Assembly (NCBI GenBank): GCA_964419545.1
Contig: CAYQQU010000075.1
Coordinates: forward strand, 1-24,841
DNA from: CAYQQU01 sp964419545
GTDB lineage: Bacteria; Bacteroidota; Bacteroidia; Chitinophagales; Saprospiraceae
Length of the DNA: 24,841 bases
Direction of reading: 5' to 3'
The position numbers and the translations under genes were made by a program. How positions within the stretch are numbered: position 1 is the first letter of the stretch; the number at the start of each line of letters is the position of its first letter. A model generated the notes under the pieces. The model was not told where the DNA came from and ran no database searches. It saw only the letters and a list, made by a program, of their open reading frames with translations. Shown here one piece after another: positions 1 through 9,051 of this stretch.

Positions 1-107
1 ACCAGGTAACGGTCAACAGCGCCGACCTGCCGCAGGCAGGCGTGCTGTACTACACGCTGGAAACGGCCGACTTTACGGCGACCAAGAAGATGATCGTGGT
101 GGAATAA
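1..107 (+). CDS. C-terminal end of a T9SS cargo protein (type A sorting domain), truncated by window edge
   Basis: Reading frame 3 is open from the window edge and stops at TAA 105-107, giving about 34 residues ending TKKMIVVE. The segment GVLYYTLETADFTATKKM aligns well with the tail of the 10043-13951 protein (GILYYTLESGRRRQTRKM). That pattern is the last strands of a T9SS type A C-terminal sorting domain, which directs proteins through the type IX secretion pore and is normally removed or exchanged at the cell surface. The rest of the protein lies upstream of the window. The similarity suggests a further paralogue of the HYR/dockerin family found downstream, but only the sorting tail is visible, so the N-terminal architecture is unknown. 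A strong terminator follows 27 bp after the stop codon. Confidence 0.8.
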   Translation, partial: QVTVNSADLPQAGVLYYTLETADFTATKKMIVVE

Positions 108-134
108 TCGAAGACCGCCAATACTGGTAAATTG

Positions 135-176
135 AAAAAGGGGCGGCGCCTTCACCGGAAGGCGCCGCCCCTTTTT
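135..176 (+). terminator. Intrinsic terminator after the truncated T9SS gene
   Basis: A perfect 19-bp stem (135-153 paired with 158-176) has a 4-nt loop ACCG and a GC-rich core GGGGCGGCGCC. It starts with five A and ends in five T. The symmetrical A and T tracts would let it work on either strand, but only the + strand has a gene ending here. Confidence 0.9.
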
Positions 177-231
177 GCGTACTCCCAACAAAAAGGAACA
201 GGCAATACGAGCCTCTTTGGTATTTTTTTCT

Positions 232-239
232 TAATTTTG
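232..239 (+). promoter_or_regulatory. Candidate Bacteroidota -7 promoter element for the 275 gene
   Basis: TAATTTTG matches the Bacteroidota sigma-ABfr -7 consensus TAnnTTTG exactly and lies 35 bp before the ATG at 275. No TTTG box sits at the usual 19-21 nt upstream distance (the nearest, 216-219, is only 12 nt away), so only half of the promoter is recognisable. Confidence 0.45.
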
Positions 240-274
240 ATGTCGATTTCGTAAGTTGACCTTAAGATAATCCC

Positions 275-1057
275 ATGAGTATGAAAAGGAAAAGCACATT
301 TTTCCTGTGTATGGCTATTGCCGTACTTTCTCTTCCATTACAAGCGCAAGTCACGCTTTCCTCACCTACCCTTACTGTCGATCCAGAATCCTTCTTCGCT
401 GCTGATATTCGGACTTACGAGTTTATCGATATCCAGGGCGTTCAATTTTCCATTCAGTGGGACCCGGCGGTATTGGAATTTCAGACGGTCGAAAATTTCG
501 GGATACAGTTAAATGACATCAATTTCGGCCTGGAGCAGGTCGATGAGGGAAAACTCGGATTTCTATGGTTTGACGTCAATGTAGAGGGCGTTACGCTCGC
601 AGAAGGCGATACCCTTTTCACCTTGATATTTAAGGCGATAGGCGATCCGGGCATGACTTCGTTCATCGAATTCGGCGAAAGCCCGACGGCGATTGAAATA
701 CTGGATATCCAGGACAACGTCCTCGACGCCGCCTTTGAGACCGGGGAAGTCACGATCTTTAATCCGTCCGGCAGCACCCGACGGGTTCCCGATCCCGAAG
801 TGCTCCGGATGAGCGGCATTCGGCCCAATCCCTTTTCCGCGGGTACGGAAGTTCAATTTGAACTGAGCCGTAGCCTGCCGGCCGAGATAGCGCTTTACGG
901 GCCGGCCGGCCGGTCCATATACGTACGGCAAACCCGGCTGGGTGCGGGGTCGAACGTCATTCCACTCGACGAACACCTTTTTCCCGTAGAAGGGATTTAC
1001 TTGTTTAAGCTGAATACGGCCGCGGGTACCATTACTCAGAAGTTGATTCGGCAATAG
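275..1057 (+). CDS. Secreted single-cohesin protein with T9SS type A sorting domain
   Basis: A 260-residue protein. Residues 1-25 form a signal peptide (basic MKRK, hydrophobic core, cleavage probably after LPLQA). Residues 26-165 look like a cohesin fold: an early Val/Thr-rich strand, the IQGVQFSIQWDPAVLEF core strand typical of cohesins, then a TLFTLIFKAIG strand and a closing GEVTIF strand. Residues 178-260 form a type A T9SS sorting domain beginning with the typical IRPNPFSAGTEVQFEL and ending GIYLFKLNTAAGTITQKLIRQ. Cohesins bind dockerins, and two dockerin-bearing proteins are encoded downstream, so this may be a small surface anchor or capping subunit. That role is inferred. The cysteine pair present in the scaffold cohesins is absent. 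ATG 281 is an equally possible start; the choice only changes the first two residues. Confidence 0.85.
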   Translation: MSMKRKSTFFLCMAIAVLSLPLQAQVTLSSPTLTVDPESFFAADIRTYEFIDIQGVQFSIQWDPAVLEFQTVENFGIQLNDINFGLEQVDEGKLGFLWFDVNVEGVTLAEGDTLFTLIFKAIGDPGMTSFIEFGESPTAIEILDIQDNVLDAAFETGEVTIFNPSGSTRRVPDPEVLRMSGIRPNPFSAGTEVQFELSRSLPAEIALYGPAGRSIYVRQTRLGAGSNVIPLDEHLFPVEGIYLFKLNTAAGTITQKLIRQ

Positions 1058-1059
1058 CA

Positions 1060-1079
1060 GCCGTCCGGATGCGGACGGC
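1060..1079 (+). other. GC-rich hairpin just after the cohesin gene, no T tract
   Basis: GCCGTCCG (1060-1067) pairs perfectly with CGGACGGC (1072-1079) around a GATG loop, starting 3 bp after the TAG at 1055-1057. No run of T follows, so it is not a classical intrinsic terminator. It could stabilise the mRNA 3' end or pause polymerase. The rest of the gap to 1290 shows no gene. Confidence 0.5.
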
Positions 1080-1289
1080 AGAATACGCGATTATTCGCCC
1101 GGATGGAAAGGAGGTATTTGCAAAAAGTCAATATCTTGCATCCGGACATCATCAAATTTTTCCTGGATAAGGACATCTTCCCCGCTTCGGGGGTCTGTTA
1201 TGTAGTTTCAACCAGTTCTGCCGGCACGCAAGCCCGGATGCTGGTGCGTTTGTAGATTTTTTCGTTAAACATCCCAAATTCCGAGCAAG

Positions 1290-4200
1290 ATGGATAAACT
1301 TTTTACCAGATTGGTAGCAGGGCTGCTTTTGTTGTTGGCTCCGCTCTCTGCTTATCCCGGGTCCGGGAACTCTCTTAATCTCAAAAATGGCGACGCTGAA
1401 GGGCTTTTTTCCATCGAAACGGATGTGCATTCTCACGTGCGGCCGGCGCCGGCGGTGATGGACTTGACGGTTTCCATACCGGACGTCTCGGTCCAGCCCG
1501 GCGACCAGTTCTGCCTGGGGCTGAGCGTGTCCGGCTTCGACAACATCCTGGGCATGCAGTTCAGCCTGGCCTACGATCCCGACCTGCTCACCTTCGACGC
1601 CATCCAGAACATCAACCTGGACGGCCTTAACCTGTCGACCATCGGCACGCCGCCCGACGAAACCGCTCCGGGGCAGATCAGCGTATCCTGGCTGGACCCG
1701 AGCCTGGCCGGCCTCTCCCTCGCCGACGGTACGGTGATCTTCGAGGTCTGCTTTACCGCCACGAATACTGACGCTACGGCTACGCTGGACTTCGGCAGTA
1801 CGCCTACCCTCATCGAAGTGGTGGACGGCGATGAGAACAACGTCAACTTCACCGGCGAATCCAGCACCATCACCGTGGGCGACGGCGGCAGCGGCGGCGG
1901 CAATAGCGATTTCACCGTTACGATCTCGGATGAAACGGTGGACGCCGGTGATTCGTTCTGCGTGGACGTCTCCGTCGACGGGTTTACCAATATTCTGGGT
2001 ATGCAGTTCAGCATCAGCTACGATCCGGACGAGCTCACCTTCGACGCCATCCAGAACATCGACCTGGACGGCCTCAACCTGTCGACCATCGGCACGCCGC
2101 CCGACGAGACAATGCCCGGAAGGATCAGCGTTTCCTGGCTCGATCCCGACCTGCAGGGGCTCGATCTGGCCGACGGCGCCGTCATCTTCCAGATCTGCTT
2201 TACCGCAGGCAGCGATAACGCGACCACCACGATCGACTTTGCCAATACGCCTACGCTGATCGAGGTCACCGACGGCGACGAAAACGACGTCACCTTTAAC
2301 GGAGCGCCCGGCACGGTGACCATCCAGAACGGCAATACCGGCGGCGGCAACCCCGGGGAATTAACGATTTCGGTTTCCGACGCCACCGTAGCGTCCGGCG
2401 ACCAGGCCTGTGTGGATGTCAGCGTAACCGACTTCACCAATATTCTGGGCCTGCAGTTCAGCTTGTCCTACGATCCTTCATTGCTGGAATTCAGTGAAAT
2501 TCAGGGCATCAACCTCGACGGGCTGAACCTCTCGACGATCGGCACCCCGCCCGACGAAACCAACCCGGGGCAGATCAGCGTTTCCTGGCTGGACCCGGCC
2601 CTCGCCGGGCTCGACCTGGCCGACGGGACCGTCATTTTCCAGGTCTGTTTCAATGCGATCGGCAATGACGGATCGATGGCGACGATTGACTTCTCCAATA
2701 CGCCTACTTTGATCGAAGTCGTGGACGGCGATGAAAACGACGTCGACTTCAACGGAGAATCCGGCAACGTCACCATCAGCGGTGGCGGCGGCGGCAACCC
2801 CGACGGCTTTACGGTGACCCTCTCCGATGAAACCGTATCGCAGGGCGAACAAATGTGTGTGGAAGTGAGTGTCGACAACTTTACCAATATCCTGGGCCTG
2901 CAGTTCAGCCTGGCTTATGATCCCAGCCGCCTGGAGTTTGTCGCCATTCAGAATATCAATCTCGACGGACTGGATCTGTCGACGATCGGTACGCCCCCCG
3001 ACGAGACCGACCCCGGCCAGATCAGCATGTCGTGGCTCGATCCGGGACTGGCGGGGCTCGACCTGCCCGACGGCACGGTCATCTTCGAAGTATGTTTTGA
3101 CGCCATCGGCAATGACGGGACGACGACGATCGGCTTTTCCAATACGCCGACCCTGATCGAGGTGATCGACGGCGACGAAGAAGAGGTCAACTTCAACGGC
3201 GATCCCAGCACCGTCACCATCAATACCATCATTCCGCCCGACGGCTTTACGGTGGCGGTTTCGGACGCTTCGGTGGAATCGGGCGAGCAGTTCTGCGTGG
3301 ATGTTTCGGTATTCAATTTCGACAATATACTCGGACTGCAGTTCAGCCTGAATTACGATCAGAATGAGCTGGAATTCGACGGAATCCAAAATATCAACCT
3401 CGATGGGCTGAACCTGTCGACGATCGGCACGCCTCCCGATGAGACGTCGCCCGGCCAGATCAGCATGTCGTGGCTCGATCCGGCCGTTACCGGCTTAGAT
3501 GTACCCGACGGCACGGTCATCTTCGAAGTTTGTTTTACGGCCAGCGGCGACAACAGCACCAGCAGCATCTCTTTCTCGAGTACGCCGACCCTGATCGAGG
3601 TGGTGGACGGCAACGAAGACCCCGTCGACTTTAACGGCCAGTCGGGAACGGTGACCATCGGCAGCGGTAACGGTGGCGGCGGACCGACCTACGACGAATT
3701 CACCATCGTACTCCCGGACGTGGATATAGAATCGGGCGAGCAGTTTTGCATGGATGTCGAGGTTTATAACTTCATGGATATCGTGGGTATGCAGTTCAGC
3801 CTCAGCTACGATCCCAGCCTGTTGGAGTTCGTTTCGGTCGGCAACTTCAACCTTGACGGCCTCAACATGGCGCAGTTCGGCGTACCCGGCAACGGAAGCA
3901 TCGTTGACGGACAGGTCACCCTGGTGTGGGTAGAACCCGCCCTGGAACCGGTAGACCTGCCGGACGGCACCGCGATTTTCGAGATCTGTTTCGAAGCCAT
4001 CGGCCCCAACGGCACCACTACGCCGGTGGAAGTTACGGGCAGCCCGACGCCGATCGAAGTCAACAACTCCAGCGACGAAGCCATAACGGTAGACGTCGAT
4101 AACGCCGTAGTGAATATTTCCACCATCACTGCGCCGGCGCCCGCTGCGGATATTACCGATGTGGACTGCTTTGGCGAAGAAACCGGCGCGATCGCTCTGA

Positions 4201-7200
4201 CGGTGACGGGCGGCACCGGGAATTACACCTTTTCCTGGACAGGCCCGGATAACTTCTCTTCCGATCAGGAGGATATTTCCGGCCTGGCGGAAGGCGCCTA
4301 TTTCGTGACCATCAGCGACACGGACTCCGGCCTAGAAACGCAAACCGATTTCATCGTGGGCGGACCCAATAGCGCGGTGGCGATCCTCAACACCAGCATC
4401 GATGAAGCGAGCTGCGACGGCGCCGCCGACGGCAGCATCACGGTATTCGGTTCGGGCGGAACCGCGCCCCTTACCTACTCCTGGGATAACGGCCTGCCCA
4501 ACGGCGCCATCCAGAATGGCCTGAGCGCCGGCACTTATACCGTAACCGTCACCGACGATAACGGCTGTACCGTAGTCAGCGATCCGCTGGTAGTGGAAGC
4601 GGCCGACGACGTCATCGACATTTCGGCTGACGCGCAGGACGTGAGCTGCTTCGAAGGCAATGACGGCAGCCTCACCCTCAGTATTTCCGGCGGTACGCCC
4701 AATTATACCATTGACTGGGCGAGCCTGCCCGATGGCGACGACGCGCCTTCCGGCCTCAGCGCCGGGAGCTACGATGTTACAGTGACCGACGCCAACGGAT
4801 GTACGGAAAGCGAGACGCTGACGGTGGAAGGCCCCGAAGCGCCGATCACGATCACCAATGACCAGGTGACGGACGTTACCTGCTTCGGCGGCAATGACGG
4901 CGCCTTGCAGATCAATATCTCCGGCGGTACGCCGGGCTACGATATCAACTGGCAGGCGCCGCTGCCCGATCAGCAGCTCGCACAGGGCGCCTTACAGGCC
5001 GGCGATTATACCGTTACCGTTACCGACGGCAACGACTGCGTGGAGACGCAGACGGTGACGATCAGCGGCCCGCCTTCCGCAATATCCGTTGACGAACAGA
5101 TCACCGAAGTGCTCTGCTTCGGCGACGGCGACGGCGCCATCTCGCTGAGCGTGAGCGGCGGCGGCGGCGGCTTCGGGTACAACTGGGCCAACCCGCTGCC
5201 CGACGGCACGCCCTTCCAGTCGAACCTCGACCCGGGGGAGTACTCCGTGACGATCACCGATAACTTCAACTGCCAGGAAACCCGTTCTTTCGTGGTGCCG
5301 GGGCCGACCGAGCCTCTGGCGCTGACGACGCAGACCCAGGACGTGCTTTGCTCGGGCGAAAGCTCGGGGGCCATCATGCTCACCGTGAGCGGCGGCACGC
5401 CTGATTACGACTACGACTGGAGCGGCGACCTGCCCGACGACCAGCCCAACCAGTCGCAGCTCGCCGCCGCTACCTATACCGTAACCGTTACTGACGGCAA
5501 CAGCTGTACGGAGGTGCGGGAGATCGAAGTCGCCGAACCCATGCCTATATCGGTAGCTGCCGACGTAACGGACATCGAGATGGGCGGCGACGGTGCGATA
5601 GAACTGGAGGTGTCCGGCGGCTCCGTCGGTGATGACTACCAGTACAGCTGGTCGGGCCCTGCAATGTTCTCTTCTCAGGAAGCCGATCTTGCCAACCTGG
5701 CTGAGCCGGGCGAATATTGCGTGACGATTACCGACGATAACGGCTGTACCTTCGAATTTTGCGCCAACCTGCTGGAAAAACTGAGATTCGGCCAGATACA
5801 GGTGACGCCCGCCTGCCCCGGGGAAAATAACGGCGAAATAACGGTGGAAATAATCGGCGGCACGCCTCCCATCGAGATCGAGTGGTTCGATAGCGATAAC
5901 GTCTTCCTTTCCGACGGCGCTACGCTCACCGGCGTGCCCGGCGGCACTTACAACATCGTCGTCTCCGACGCCACCGGCGATGACCTGAACGGTTCCTTCG
6001 AGATTACAATATTGCCCGAGCTGATGGTCGACGCGTCGATTACCGACGTGTTCGGCGACCTGGGCGCTGAGACAGGCGCGATCAGCTTGTCCTTCTCCGG
6101 CTCGGATCCGAACCCGGTAGTGGTTTGGGACCATAACGATACCGGCGCCGAGATCGACAACCTGGGAGTAGGGGAATACTGCGCGACGATCACGCCCGAA
6201 AACGGCTGCGTCATCTACGAGTGTTTCATCGTCGGCTTCGAGGCGGCGCCCCTGGTGATCGAAGCGGTGAACGCTCAGGACCTCACCTGCAACGGCGACG
6301 AAAGCGGAGCATTGACCGTCTCTTTCTTCGGCGGCTATGCGCCCTATACCGTAGAGGTGAATGGAGAAACGATCACCACGAGCGAAACGACGGTTACCAT
6401 CACCGGATTGGCGGGCGGTACGTATACGGCTACCATTACCGACGATCAGGGAGAGGTGATCACCACACCGGAGCAGACGATCAACGAGCCGGAGCCGCTC
6501 ACTTTGTCGGTGGTCAACGTCCGGCACGATACCGAAGAATCCGGCTGTTCGGGCCAGATCAGCCTGCAGCCCGCCGGTGGCGTGCCCGGCTACCAGGTGA
6601 TGTGGAATACGCCCTCGCAGGGGCCGACGATCTTCAACCTGTGCGACGGCAACTACGTGCCTACCGTCATCGACGAGAACGGATGTGAAACGACTTTTGA
6701 CCCGATCGAGGTCAACACCTTCGAGCTCGAAGCGGCCGTATCCAGCGCCGACTGCCCCGACTCGCCCGACGGCACTATCGATCTGAGCATCGCGGGCGGG
6801 GAGCCGGCATACACCATAACCTGGCGCAACGCCCAGAACCAGATCATCTCTACGGAGGAAGACCTGGGCGACGTCGCGCCCGGCCTGTATACCGTCACGG
6901 TAATGGAAACTTCCGGCAACGTGCTCACCCGCACCTTCCAGGTGGGCGCCGTTTCCGACCTGGCGCTGGAAGTGGAGGTGATCTCCAGTTACAACGGTTT
7001 TGACATCAGCTGCGCCAACGCGGAAGACGCGGTAATCGCCGCCACCGGGCTGAACAGCGACGGCAACTACGCTTACGAATGGAGCCGGGACGGCATGCTG
7101 GTGGGCACCGATCCGATGCTTTCCAATGCGGGAGGCGGCGCGTACCAGATCAGTGTGATCGACGGCTTGGGTTGCGTAGTCACCGAAACGGTGACGGTGG

Positions 7201-7991
7201 TAGCGCCTCCGGCGATCGAGATCGACGGCGTAGCGCAACAGGTATCCTGCCCCGGCGACCGCGACGGCGAAATCGTCGTGACCGCCAGCGGCGGTACGGC
7301 CAACTCCACTTTCCTCTACCAGTGGAATACCGGAACGGTAGGGCCTCAGCTTACGGCGCTGCCGGGAGGCGAGTACGTCGTGACCGCTACGGATGCCAAC
7401 AACTGCTCGGCTCAGGCGACCTTCGAAATTGTCGAACCGTCGCCCATCCAGGTGACCGTGGCGACCGAACCGGCCGAAGAAGGATGCAACGGCACCGCGC
7501 GGGCGATCGTGGTGGGGGGAACGCCGCCCTACAACTTTACCTGGAATGCGCCTACCGGGTCTCCTTTTGAGGATTTCCTCACCGACCTCTGTCCGGGCGA
7601 GTATTTCGTACAGGTAACCGACAGCCAGGGGTGTACCCCTGAAGTGGAAAGCGCTTCGAGCAAGGTGCTGGATCGCCGCTTTGACTGTATCGAAACGAAA
7701 AAAGTCATTACGCCCGACGGCGACGGCCTCAACGAGGCGTTCATCATCACTTGTTCGGAAGAATTTAACGACAACCACCTGGAGATTTACAACCGCTGGG
7801 GACAAATGGTATTCGAAGCCGAAAACTACGACTGCGGCGTGCTCAACGACCCCTCTATGTCCTGCTGGCGCGGGCTCGATAAGGACGGATCAGAACTACC
7901 GGAAGGCCCCTACTTTTTCGTGTTCAACTACACGGGGCCGGAAGGCGAGCTGATCCAGGTGAAAGGATCGATAACCCTGTTGCGGGACTAA
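1290..7991 (+). CDS. Giant T9SS-secreted scaffold: six cohesin-like modules, about 15 SprB-like repeats, CHU_C (type B) C-terminal domain
   Basis: A 2233-residue secreted protein. Residues 1 to about 24 form a signal peptide (MDKLFTRLVAGLLLLLAPL). Six cohesin-like modules of about 143-151 residues start near residues 58, 207, 357, 506, 652 and 803. Modules 1-5 share FTNILGxQFSLxYDP, LNLSTIGTPPDET and SWLDP; module 6 is diverged. Gly/Ser/Asn-rich linkers such as GGSGGGNS separate them. From about residue 948 to 2130 there are about 15 SprB-like repeats (C-F-G, SGGTPxY, W, GxYxVTVTDxNGC pattern), as in large gliding adhesins. Residues 2137-2233 are a CHU_C domain (TPDGDGLNEAF, IYNRWGQMVFE, LPEGPYFF), the type B T9SS sorting signal. 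The PorP/SprF-type gene begins 73 bp after the stop, matching the usual pairing for type B cargo. The likely role is a surface scaffold or adhesin; no catalytic motif is visible. ATG 1290 puts the signal peptide at the N-terminus. Confidence 0.93.
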   Translation: MDKLFTRLVAGLLLLLAPLSAYPGSGNSLNLKNGDAEGLFSIETDVHSHVRPAPAVMDLTVSIPDVSVQPGDQFCLGLSVSGFDNILGMQFSLAYDPDLLTFDAIQNINLDGLNLSTIGTPPDETAPGQISVSWLDPSLAGLSLADGTVIFEVCFTATNTDATATLDFGSTPTLIEVVDGDENNVNFTGESSTITVGDGGSGGGNSDFTVTISDETVDAGDSFCVDVSVDGFTNILGMQFSISYDPDELTFDAIQNIDLDGLNLSTIGTPPDETMPGRISVSWLDPDLQGLDLADGAVIFQICFTAGSDNATTTIDFANTPTLIEVTDGDENDVTFNGAPGTVTIQNGNTGGGNPGELTISVSDATVASGDQACVDVSVTDFTNILGLQFSLSYDPSLLEFSEIQGINLDGLNLSTIGTPPDETNPGQISVSWLDPALAGLDLADGTVIFQVCFNAIGNDGSMATIDFSNTPTLIEVVDGDENDVDFNGESGNVTISGGGGGNPDGFTVTLSDETVSQGEQMCVEVSVDNFTNILGLQFSLAYDPSRLEFVAIQNINLDGLDLSTIGTPPDETDPGQISMSWLDPGLAGLDLPDGTVIFEVCFDAIGNDGTTTIGFSNTPTLIEVIDGDEEEVNFNGDPSTVTINTIIPPDGFTVAVSDASVESGEQFCVDVSVFNFDNILGLQFSLNYDQNELEFDGIQNINLDGLNLSTIGTPPDETSPGQISMSWLDPAVTGLDVPDGTVIFEVCFTASGDNSTSSISFSSTPTLIEVVDGNEDPVDFNGQSGTVTIGSGNGGGGPTYDEFTIVLPDVDIESGEQFCMDVEVYNFMDIVGMQFSLSYDPSLLEFVSVGNFNLDGLNMAQFGVPGNGSIVDGQVTLVWVEPALEPVDLPDGTAIFEICFEAIGPNGTTTPVEVTGSPTPIEVNNSSDEAITVDVDNAVVNISTITAPAPAADITDVDCFGEETGAIALTVTGGTGNYTFSWTGPDNFSSDQEDISGLAEGAYFVTISDTDSGLETQTDFIVGGPNSAVAILNTSIDEASCDGAADGSITVFGSGGTAPLTYSWDNGLPNGAIQNGLSAGTYTVTVTDDNGCTVVSDPLVVEAADDVIDISADAQDVSCFEGNDGSLTLSISGGTPNYTIDWASLPDGDDAPSGLSAGSYDVTVTDANGCTESETLTVEGPEAPITITNDQVTDVTCFGGNDGALQINISGGTPGYDINWQAPLPDQQLAQGALQAGDYTVTVTDGNDCVETQTVTISGPPSAISVDEQITEVLCFGDGDGAISLSVSGGGGGFGYNWANPLPDGTPFQSNLDPGEYSVTITDNFNCQETRSFVVPGPTEPLALTTQTQDVLCSGESSGAIMLTVSGGTPDYDYDWSGDLPDDQPNQSQLAAATYTVTVTDGNSCTEVREIEVAEPMPISVAADVTDIEMGGDGAIELEVSGGSVGDDYQYSWSGPAMFSSQEADLANLAEPGEYCVTITDDNGCTFEFCANLLEKLRFGQIQVTPACPGENNGEITVEIIGGTPPIEIEWFDSDNVFLSDGATLTGVPGGTYNIVVSDATGDDLNGSFEITILPELMVDASITDVFGDLGAETGAISLSFSGSDPNPVVVWDHNDTGAEIDNLGVGEYCATITPENGCVIYECFIVGFEAAPLVIEAVNAQDLTCNGDESGALTVSFFGGYAPYTVEVNGETITTSETTVTITGLAGGTYTATITDDQGEVITTPEQTINEPEPLTLSVVNVRHDTEESGCSGQISLQPAGGVPGYQVMWNTPSQGPTIFNLCDGNYVPTVIDENGCETTFDPIEVNTFELEAAVSSADCPDSPDGTIDLSIAGGEPAYTITWRNAQNQIISTEEDLGDVAPGLYTVTVMETSGNVLTRTFQVGAVSDLALEVEVISSYNGFDISCANAEDAVIAATGLNSDGNYAYEWSRDGMLVGTDPMLSNAGGGAYQISVIDGLGCVVTETVTVVAPPAIEIDGVAQQVSCPGDRDGEIVVTASGGTANSTFLYQWNTGTVGPQLTALPGGEYVVTATDANNCSAQATFEIVEPSPIQVTVATEPAEEGCNGTARAIVVGGTPPYNFTWNAPTGSPFEDFLTDLCPGEYFVQVTDSQGCTPEVESASSKVLDRRFDCIETKKVITPDGDGLNEAFIITCSEEFNDNHLEIYNRWGQMVFEAENYDCGVLNDPSMSCWRGLDKDGSELPEGPYFFVFNYTGPEGELIQVKGSITLLRD
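1461..4125 (+). repeat. Six tandem cohesin-coding repeats of about 440-450 bp
   Basis: Repeat units begin near 1461, 1908, 2358, 2805, 3243 and 3696. The first five keep high nucleotide identity as well as protein identity. For example, the stretches near 1603-1663 and 2051-2111, which code for the NLDGLNLSTIGTPPDET region, differ at only a few bases. The sixth unit lacks the IGTPPDET segment and is much more diverged. The pattern suggests recent duplication or gene conversion within the first five units. Confidence 0.85.
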
Positions 7992-8005
7992 AATCATAAA
8001 CCGGC

Positions 8006-8041
8006 GCCGGAGCGGAAGTGCTCCGGCCCGATTCTCTTTTT
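8006..8041 (+). terminator. Weak hairpin between scaffold and PorP-like gene
   Basis: An 8-bp stem GCCGGAGC / GCTCCGGC (8006-8013 with 8020-8027) is followed 9 nt later by a short T run (8037-8041). The gap before the T run makes full termination unlikely. It may attenuate expression between the scaffold and its probable secretion partner. Confidence 0.35.
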
Positions 8042-8064
8042 GTTAACCCTTTAACCGATCGGTT

Positions 8065-8988
8065 ATGAAAAAAGTAATTCTACTCATATTCGCCCTGCTG
8101 GTCATCCGCGCCGCGGATGCACAGGATCAGGCCATTTTTACCCAGTACAACGTTTATCCCATTTTGATCAACCCGTCCCTGTCGGGCTTCTCCGGTCAGC
8201 ACCAGTTTATCCTGAACGGACGGGCGCAGTGGTCGGGCTTCCCCGGCGCTCCGCAATCGTACCAGGCGCAGTACAGCGGCCCGATCGGCAACACTTTCGG
8301 CATCGGGGTAGGGGTGCTCGCAGAATCGGCGGCCCAGATCAACCGCGTGCGCGGCTTCCTGAATGCGGCTTTTCGCTTCGATATCGGCAAAAAGGTGCAG
8401 CTGACCCTGGGCTTCTCCAACGAGCTGACGAATATCAACGTCGATGATGAAGTGCTCGCCGAAGAGAGTTTCTACCAGGCCGGAGACGAGATCGTCGAAA
8501 ACGCCGTGGGCGGGTTCAACGAATACGACGCCTCGCTGGGGGCTTACATCCTGATCAAAGACCGAACCTTCGTCGGCCTTACCTTCGCCAACCTGGTGCG
8601 GGCGCAGCTCGACGATATCGGTTCGACGGCCGGCTCCGACAATTCCCTGCTGGAGTACTACATCTTCAATCTGGGCCACCGCTTTGACGTCTACGACCTC
8701 AATTTCTCGCTCGAACCCTCCGTCATGATCCGCTCGATCCGCGATGTGCCGTTCAATATGGATTTTAACCTGAAAGCCGGCTTCCTCGATGATCAGCTGA
8801 TCACCGGATTGTCTTACCGCACCATCGGCGCAATGGGCATATTGCTGGGCACCCGCATTTCCGATATCAATATTTTCTACGGCTACGATATGTCGTTCCA
8901 GCGTTTTCAGCGCTTCAACGCCGGCTCGCACGAACTCAGCATTGCTTTTACCCTGAAAAACAAGAAGCCGGAAGACAAGCGATATTAG
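8065..8988 (+). CDS. PorP/SprF family type IX secretion outer-membrane protein
   Basis: A 307-residue protein with a signal peptide (MKKVILLIFALLVIRAADA, cleavage before QDQ). The family hallmark appears directly after it: QAIFTQYNVYPILINPSLSG, matching the Q..FTQY....INPA..G opening of PorP/SprF proteins, followed by the usual RxQWxGFPGAPQSY segment. The remainder alternates polar and hydrophobic residues, as expected for an outer-membrane beta barrel, and ends FTLKNKKPEDKRY. In Flavobacterium johnsoniae, SprF is needed to secrete the adhesin SprB, and such genes often sit directly after genes for type B cargo. Here it lies 73 bp behind the scaffold gene, so it most likely serves that protein. 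Its length is typical of the family, and a terminator follows 30 bp downstream. Confidence 0.93.
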   Translation: MKKVILLIFALLVIRAADAQDQAIFTQYNVYPILINPSLSGFSGQHQFILNGRAQWSGFPGAPQSYQAQYSGPIGNTFGIGVGVLAESAAQINRVRGFLNAAFRFDIGKKVQLTLGFSNELTNINVDDEVLAEESFYQAGDEIVENAVGGFNEYDASLGAYILIKDRTFVGLTFANLVRAQLDDIGSTAGSDNSLLEYYIFNLGHRFDVYDLNFSLEPSVMIRSIRDVPFNMDFNLKAGFLDDQLITGLSYRTIGAMGILLGTRISDINIFYGYDMSFQRFQRFNAGSHELSIAFTLKNKKPEDKRY

Positions 8989-9018
8989 ATGTCCTTTAAT
9001 AATTAGGTTTTTGGGATG

Positions 9019-9051
9019 GCCTCTTCCCGCACCCGCGGGGAGAGGCGTTTT
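9019..9051 (+). terminator. Intrinsic terminator after the PorP/SprF-like gene
   Basis: A 12-bp GC-rich stem (9019-9030 with 9035-9046, one T-G wobble) closes a 4-nt loop ACCC and is followed by G and TTTT. It is preceded by GGTTTTTGGGATGGCCTCT, a 19-mer that recurs before the terminator at 9746. Confidence 0.8.

Noticed and set aside
1065..1241. Recurrent CCGGATG motif (three direct, one inverted copy)
   Set aside because: Spacing is irregular and the 7-mer is expected to recur in GC-rich DNA; no regulatory meaning could be supported.
4992..7805. 937-residue open frame on the minus strand
   Set aside because: It is antisense to the scaffold gene and reads as low-complexity Arg/Gly/Val/His sequence without domains. 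GC-rich codon bias opens such frames; the + strand protein has a signal peptide and clear domains.
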